From positions 1-8,637 of the forward strand of contig VXZL01000462.1 in NCBI GenBank assembly GCA_009845505.1: a stretch of 8,637 nt of DNA, written 5' to 3'. Each line of letters opens with the position of its first letter. The first letter of the stretch is position 1. Shown here piece after piece: positions 5,907-8,637 of the stretch. Origin of the DNA: Candidatus Poribacteria bacterium. GTDB taxonomy: Bacteria; Poribacteria; WGA-4E; WGA-3G. The notes below the pieces were generated by a model. It did no database searches and was not told the DNA's origin. It saw nothing but the letters and a program-made list of their open reading frames with translations. A program made the translations under genes and the position numbers.

Positions 5907-7233
5907 GAACATGTGTTCCCACAGTGCCCTCAGTGATGTTGAAAACTGAGGGAAATTCGTCGCACCAACCGTCGTTCGCGCTTGGACAGAATTGGCGTGA
6001 GTTGCCTTCAATAGCCGTTACACCGGGAATGCGCGCAGCAAGTCCAGCGGAATGCAAGAAAGATGCACCCGGACACGTCAAGTCCTGAACAGCGAGGAAC
6101 ATATCGTATTCCGCAGCAGCGGCACCCATCAGCAACGCCTGAGATTGCCCCTTACATGCCTTGAGCGCAACACCGGAATACCCTTGCTCTCGTGCCAATA
6201 GAAAAGTCTCAAAATCGGTCAGCGATTCGTCTATCACCACCGGTTTTATCTCGGCGGCTTTGTGCATTTTATTTTCGGGATGCGCCTTTAGATTCCGATC
6301 CGTCGGCTGCTCGATGTAAGCGAGGCGTTGGAAAGCTGCGGGCTCTGTTTCTTGAATCTGGCTGAGAAATGCCAACAGATATTCCACATCTTGACAGGTT
6401 TCGTTGAAATCGGCGGAGTAATGCCACGTGTCAATACCGCGTTTTGCCTGTGTTTCTGCGGTGACTTTATCGATTGCGAGGACACGCGCCACGTCCCATT
6501 GGAGATCGTCACCGTTGAGTTTAATCTTCAGGTGTGTCAATCCGTCAGCGACAATCCATTCGGGAAGCGTTTCGGGTAGACCGTCGTTGAGGCGTTCGGC
6601 AATATCGGCATCGGTAAGCGGATCGAGTGCGCCGACGAGATGATAAAGCGGCATGTTCGACTTCGGTTGACGTGAAGTATACTGGTCGAGATATTTTCCA
6701 ACGAATTGTTCATTCAAAAAGTGTGACAGATCTGCCTCAATAAAATCTTCGCCTAAGCCGTTGTAGCTATTAATGCCGTTTGCTTTCCCGAACCCGTCAT
6801 GAATTGCTGCGTCAATAGGACTCGTTGTAACGACGGTGCAGAGTTTGGGGATTGGTGATGCGAGCTGCATGGTGTTGGACAACGCGTCGGCGATTCGCAA
6901 AAATTCGGGTTCAAGCACTTCGGAGAGTTCAAGGGGATGTGTGCATAATGTGCAATCTTGTGTTACTTTGACCGCTAATTCGGCAAGTTTTTTCATCGCG
7001 GCGAGGCTCTGGTCGAAAGGGGCATAACGCGGTGGGAATGCCCAGACGTTACCGAGCGGCATCGAGCCTTTGCCCTCTGCCTCTTTGCCGTCGCGCGTCT
7101 GAACTCGCATGCGGACGTTAAAGAGTACACAGTGATCTGTCGGAACACCGCCGAACTTCAAGGGGGTACGGTATTGGTGTTCTTCAAAGTCGTAATGAAC
7201 ATCAAGGATACGAATATCTGTCGGTTTTGGCAT
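5881..7233 (-). CDS. Enolase-superfamily protein (mandelate racemase/muconate lactonizing type)
   Basis: This 450-residue cytoplasmic protein shows the ordered active-site set of the MLE-like enolase subgroups. KIK (K236, K238) supplies the first catalytic lysine. The metal ligands are D275 (in SADFNET), E308 (in YIEQP) and D335 or E336 (in VVIDES), and a second lysine is K358 or K361 (LKACKG). SPIDAAIHDGFGKANG (138-153) matches the family's conserved helix before the barrel. Such enzymes abstract a proton alpha to a carboxylate with Mg2+ and act as racemases, epimerases, cycloisomerases or dehydratases; the substrate cannot be read here. It is longer than the usual 350-400 residues. The start at 7233 has a GAGG motif (7239-7242) 5 nt upstream on the minus strand. 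The 3' end overlaps the small plus-strand gene by 26 bp. Confidence 0.88.
   Translation of the reverse strand: MPKPTDIRILDVHYDFEEHQYRTPLKFGGVPTDHCVLFNVRMRVQTRDGKEAEGKGSMPLGNVWAFPPRYAPFDQSLAAMKKLAELAVKVTQDCTLCTHPLELSEVLEPEFLRIADALSNTMQLASPIPKLCTVVTTSPIDAAIHDGFGKANGINSYNGLGEDFIEADLSHFLNEQFVGKYLDQYTSRQPKSNMPLYHLVGALDPLTDADIAERLNDGLPETLPEWIVADGLTHLKIKLNGDDLQWDVARVLAIDKVTAETQAKRGIDTWHYSADFNETCQDVEYLLAFLSQIQETEPAAFQRLAYIEQPTDRNLKAHPENKMHKAAEIKPVVIDESLTDFETFLLAREQGYSGVALKACKGQSQALLMGAAAAEYDMFLAVQDLTCPGASFLHSAGLAARIPGVTAIEGNSRQFCPSANDGWCDEFPSVFNITEGTVGTHVLTAPGLGH
5927..5952. repeat. Perfect 8-bp inverted repeat in the convergent 3' region
   Basis: CCCTCAGT (5927-5934) pairs with ACTGAGGG (5945-5952) around a 10-nt loop. 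It starts 20 nt after the stop of the small plus-strand gene and lies inside the end of the minus-strand enolase-family gene. There is no T-tract on either side, so it is not a classical intrinsic terminator, but it could form an RNA 3'-end hairpin for the plus-strand transcript. Confidence 0.45.
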
Positions 7234-7262
7234 AATTTCCTCATTGCAGTCTGTTTTCCTTC

Positions 7263-7291
7263 ATCGTAACTGATTTTTTATGGCACGTCAA
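7263..7291 (-). promoter_or_regulatory. Predicted sigma70-type promoter of the enolase-family gene
   Basis: Reading the minus strand, TTGACG (7291-7286, 5/6 to the -35 consensus) and TACGAT (7268-7263, 4/6 to the -10 consensus) are spaced by 17 nt. The start point would be near 7256, giving a leader of about 20-25 nt that contains the GAGG Shine-Dalgarno. I found no equally good plus-strand promoter in the same 106-bp divergent gap. Confidence 0.5.
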
Positions 7292-7339
7292 GTAATTTCT
7301 CTGTCCTTTGCTCCATGACGAAACGGAGGCTTCTTCTCA

Positions 7340-8578
7340 ATGACATATAACCCAAAAGTTCAAAAACTCACTTCACTGCTCGATAAACATCAAGCATACC
7401 GGGATACCTGTCTGAATCTTATTGCTTCGGAGAATACGCCTTCGCCGTTGGTAGAAGAACTTTTCGACGAACGGTTGGCGCGACGGTATGGGAATTATTC
7501 TGGCACTGACCTTTACCAACGCAATTACAAAGGCAACCGTTATATTGCCGAAATAGAGGTATACACGCAAGCGTTAGCGAAGGAGCTCTTTGGCGCAGCG
7601 TATGTCGATTTCCGTCCACTATCAGGGAACATTGCGGGGATTGGAACAACGTTTGCATTAGCGAAACCGGGGGACACGGCATTAGAGGTACATAACGGAC
7701 ACCACTATGCTGAAAAATTGCTCTCCTCACCACTCAAAGTGGAACTACGATCGATTCCGATTCCGTGGGACGGACAACGTTCAAACATTGATCTCGACGC
7801 AACGCTTGCGCTAATTGCTGAATACAAGCCGAGTATCGTTAACGTCGGTTCCGGTGTATTTCTCTTCCCACAACCTGTGCGAGAACTGAAGCAGGCGATG
7901 CGCGAAGCGAATCCAGATGCCTATCTCATCTACGATGCCTCGCACGTTATTGGACTGATTGCGGGTAAACGGTTTCAGTCGCCCTTCGATGAAGGGGCGG
8001 ATGTGATCATCTCCAGCACTCACAAAACATTGGCGGGACCACAGGGCGGCATGATTCTAACCAACGATGCGTCTATTGCTGAGCGGGTTGCGAAGGGACT
8101 TTATCCGTTGTTGATGAGCAATCACCATCTGAATCGGCTTCCAGCATTAGCGGGGACGTTTATAGAGTGGATGGAATGCGGCAGGGCGCAAGCAGATGCG
8201 ATTGTTGAAAACGCAAAAGCACTCGGAGGCGCGTTAGCGGAACGCGGTGTTCCGATACTGGGTGCGGATCTCGGTTTCACGGAGTCGCATACATTGATAC
8301 TAATTGTGGATAAATATGGGGAAGGTGGTGCACTCGCCAATCATTTGGAAGCGTGTCATATTATTGCGGGTGCGGCGGGATTGCCGCCGGAAGTTGGCAC
8401 GTCTGGGTTGCGTATGGGTGTTCAGGAAGTTACGCGGTGGGGGATGACCCCGGCGGATGCCCCGGACATTGCGGATTGTATTGTTGCTGTGCTTTCTGGT
8501 GGGAGTCCTGAAGCACTTAAGCCGAAGGTCGCGGAAGTCGCGCGTCGGTTTGATGCGATCCAGTTTACTGTAGATTAA
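7340..8578 (+). CDS. Serine hydroxymethyltransferase-family PLP enzyme (divergent glyA-like)
   Basis: This 412-residue fold-type I PLP enzyme is clearly related to SHMT. LNLIASEN (25-32), RPLSGNIAG (92-100), NGHH (119-122), YDASHVIG (198-205), STHKTLAGPQGGMIL (226-240) and TSGLRMG (354-360) match SHMT motifs. PLP lysine would be K229, the pyridine-nitrogen aspartate D199, and the substrate-carboxylate arginine R358. The usual SHMT motif YAEGYPGKRY appears as YQRNYKGNRY (59-68), so the active-site glutamate (E57 in E. coli GlyA) aligns with R61. Length is close to SHMT (about 417). It may be a housekeeping-like serine/glycine enzyme or, more likely, a related aldolase or transferase on another beta-hydroxy amino acid. 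GGAGG at 7325-7329, 10 nt upstream, supports the start. Confidence 0.88.
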   Translation: MTYNPKVQKLTSLLDKHQAYRDTCLNLIASENTPSPLVEELFDERLARRYGNYSGTDLYQRNYKGNRYIAEIEVYTQALAKELFGAAYVDFRPLSGNIAGIGTTFALAKPGDTALEVHNGHHYAEKLLSSPLKVELRSIPIPWDGQRSNIDLDATLALIAEYKPSIVNVGSGVFLFPQPVRELKQAMREANPDAYLIYDASHVIGLIAGKRFQSPFDEGADVIISSTHKTLAGPQGGMILTNDASIAERVAKGLYPLLMSNHHLNRLPALAGTFIEWMECGRAQADAIVENAKALGGALAERGVPILGADLGFTESHTLILIVDKYGEGGALANHLEACHIIAGAAGLPPEVGTSGLRMGVQEVTRWGMTPADAPDIADCIVAVLSGGSPEALKPKVAEVARRFDAIQFTVD

Positions 8579-8584
8579 AATAAA

Positions 8585-8604
8585 AAAACGGAATAAGTCG
8601 TTTT
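8585..8604 (+). terminator. Weak possible terminator after the SHMT-like gene
   Basis: AAAACG (8585-8590) can pair with CGTTTT (8599-8604) around an 8-nt loop, 6 nt after the stop codon. The stem is AT-rich and short and the only T-run is within it, so termination here is uncertain. The remaining bases to the window end show no gene. Confidence 0.3.
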
Positions 8605-8637
8605 GGGATTGGTTAAATTGAGTTTCACGGCTAATTC

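Noticed and set aside
7234..7339. Plus-strand promoter for the SHMT-like gene in the divergent gap
   Set aside because: Candidate pairs reached only about 3/6 matches in both boxes (for example TTTCCT/TATGGC), which is no better than chance.
1..8637. Search for tRNA, rRNA, CRISPR arrays, transposases or attachment sites
   Set aside because: No regularly spaced short repeats, cloverleaf-like runs, rRNA-like stretches or transposase motifs were seen by eye.

Overview
The window looks like a bacterial chromosome segment from an uncultured, Gram-negative-type lineage. Exported concanavalin-like proteins, a CRTAC-type FG-GAP/ASPIC protein, an exported formylglycine-generating-enzyme (FGE)-like protein, a mandelate racemase-type enolase and an SHMT-like enzyme together resemble what I recall of Candidatus Poribacteria. 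That assignment is inference from recall of family content; no rRNA or other phylogenetic marker is present. Planctomycete-like or other CRTAC-rich bacteria remain possible.

Layout. (1) 41-1697: two tandem paralogous exported proteins, each a predicted beta-jelly-roll with the same short C-terminal tail. They are separated by a strong intrinsic-terminator hairpin placed directly before the second gene's ribosome binding site and TTG start. (2) 1770-2933: an AT-richer islet with an ADP-ribosyltransferase-like gene broken by one extra base in an AGT repeat, followed by an unrecognised 197-residue protein whose Shine-Dalgarno overlaps the stop of the first gene. (3) 2951-5516: an exported FGE-like protein lacking the catalytic cysteines, then an exported seven-repeat FG-GAP protein with an ASPIC/UnbV domain. 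They lie 13 nt apart and neither has an evident Shine-Dalgarno. (4) 5550-5906: a small unrecognised protein behind a near-consensus sigma70-type promoter whose predicted start point falls on or within a few bases of the ATG, so its mRNA may be leaderless. (5) 5881-7233, minus strand: an enolase-superfamily enzyme that overlaps the small gene tail to tail by 26 bp. (6) 7340-8578: an SHMT-fold PLP enzyme transcribed divergently from the enolase gene across a 106-bp gap, with one usual SHMT active-site glutamate apparently replaced by arginine.

Functional reading. The left two thirds is mostly exported or surface proteins: jelly-roll paralogs, an FGE-like fold and a calcium-binding propeller. 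The right third is cytoplasmic small-molecule metabolism, where an enolase-superfamily acid/amino-acid enzyme and an SHMT-like enzyme may share a pathway. The most unusual points are the terminator between the paralogs, the frameshifted ART-like gene with its coupled partner, the candidate leaderless gene, and two enzyme-fold proteins with altered active sites. No tRNA, rRNA, CRISPR array, transposase or prophage gene was seen.
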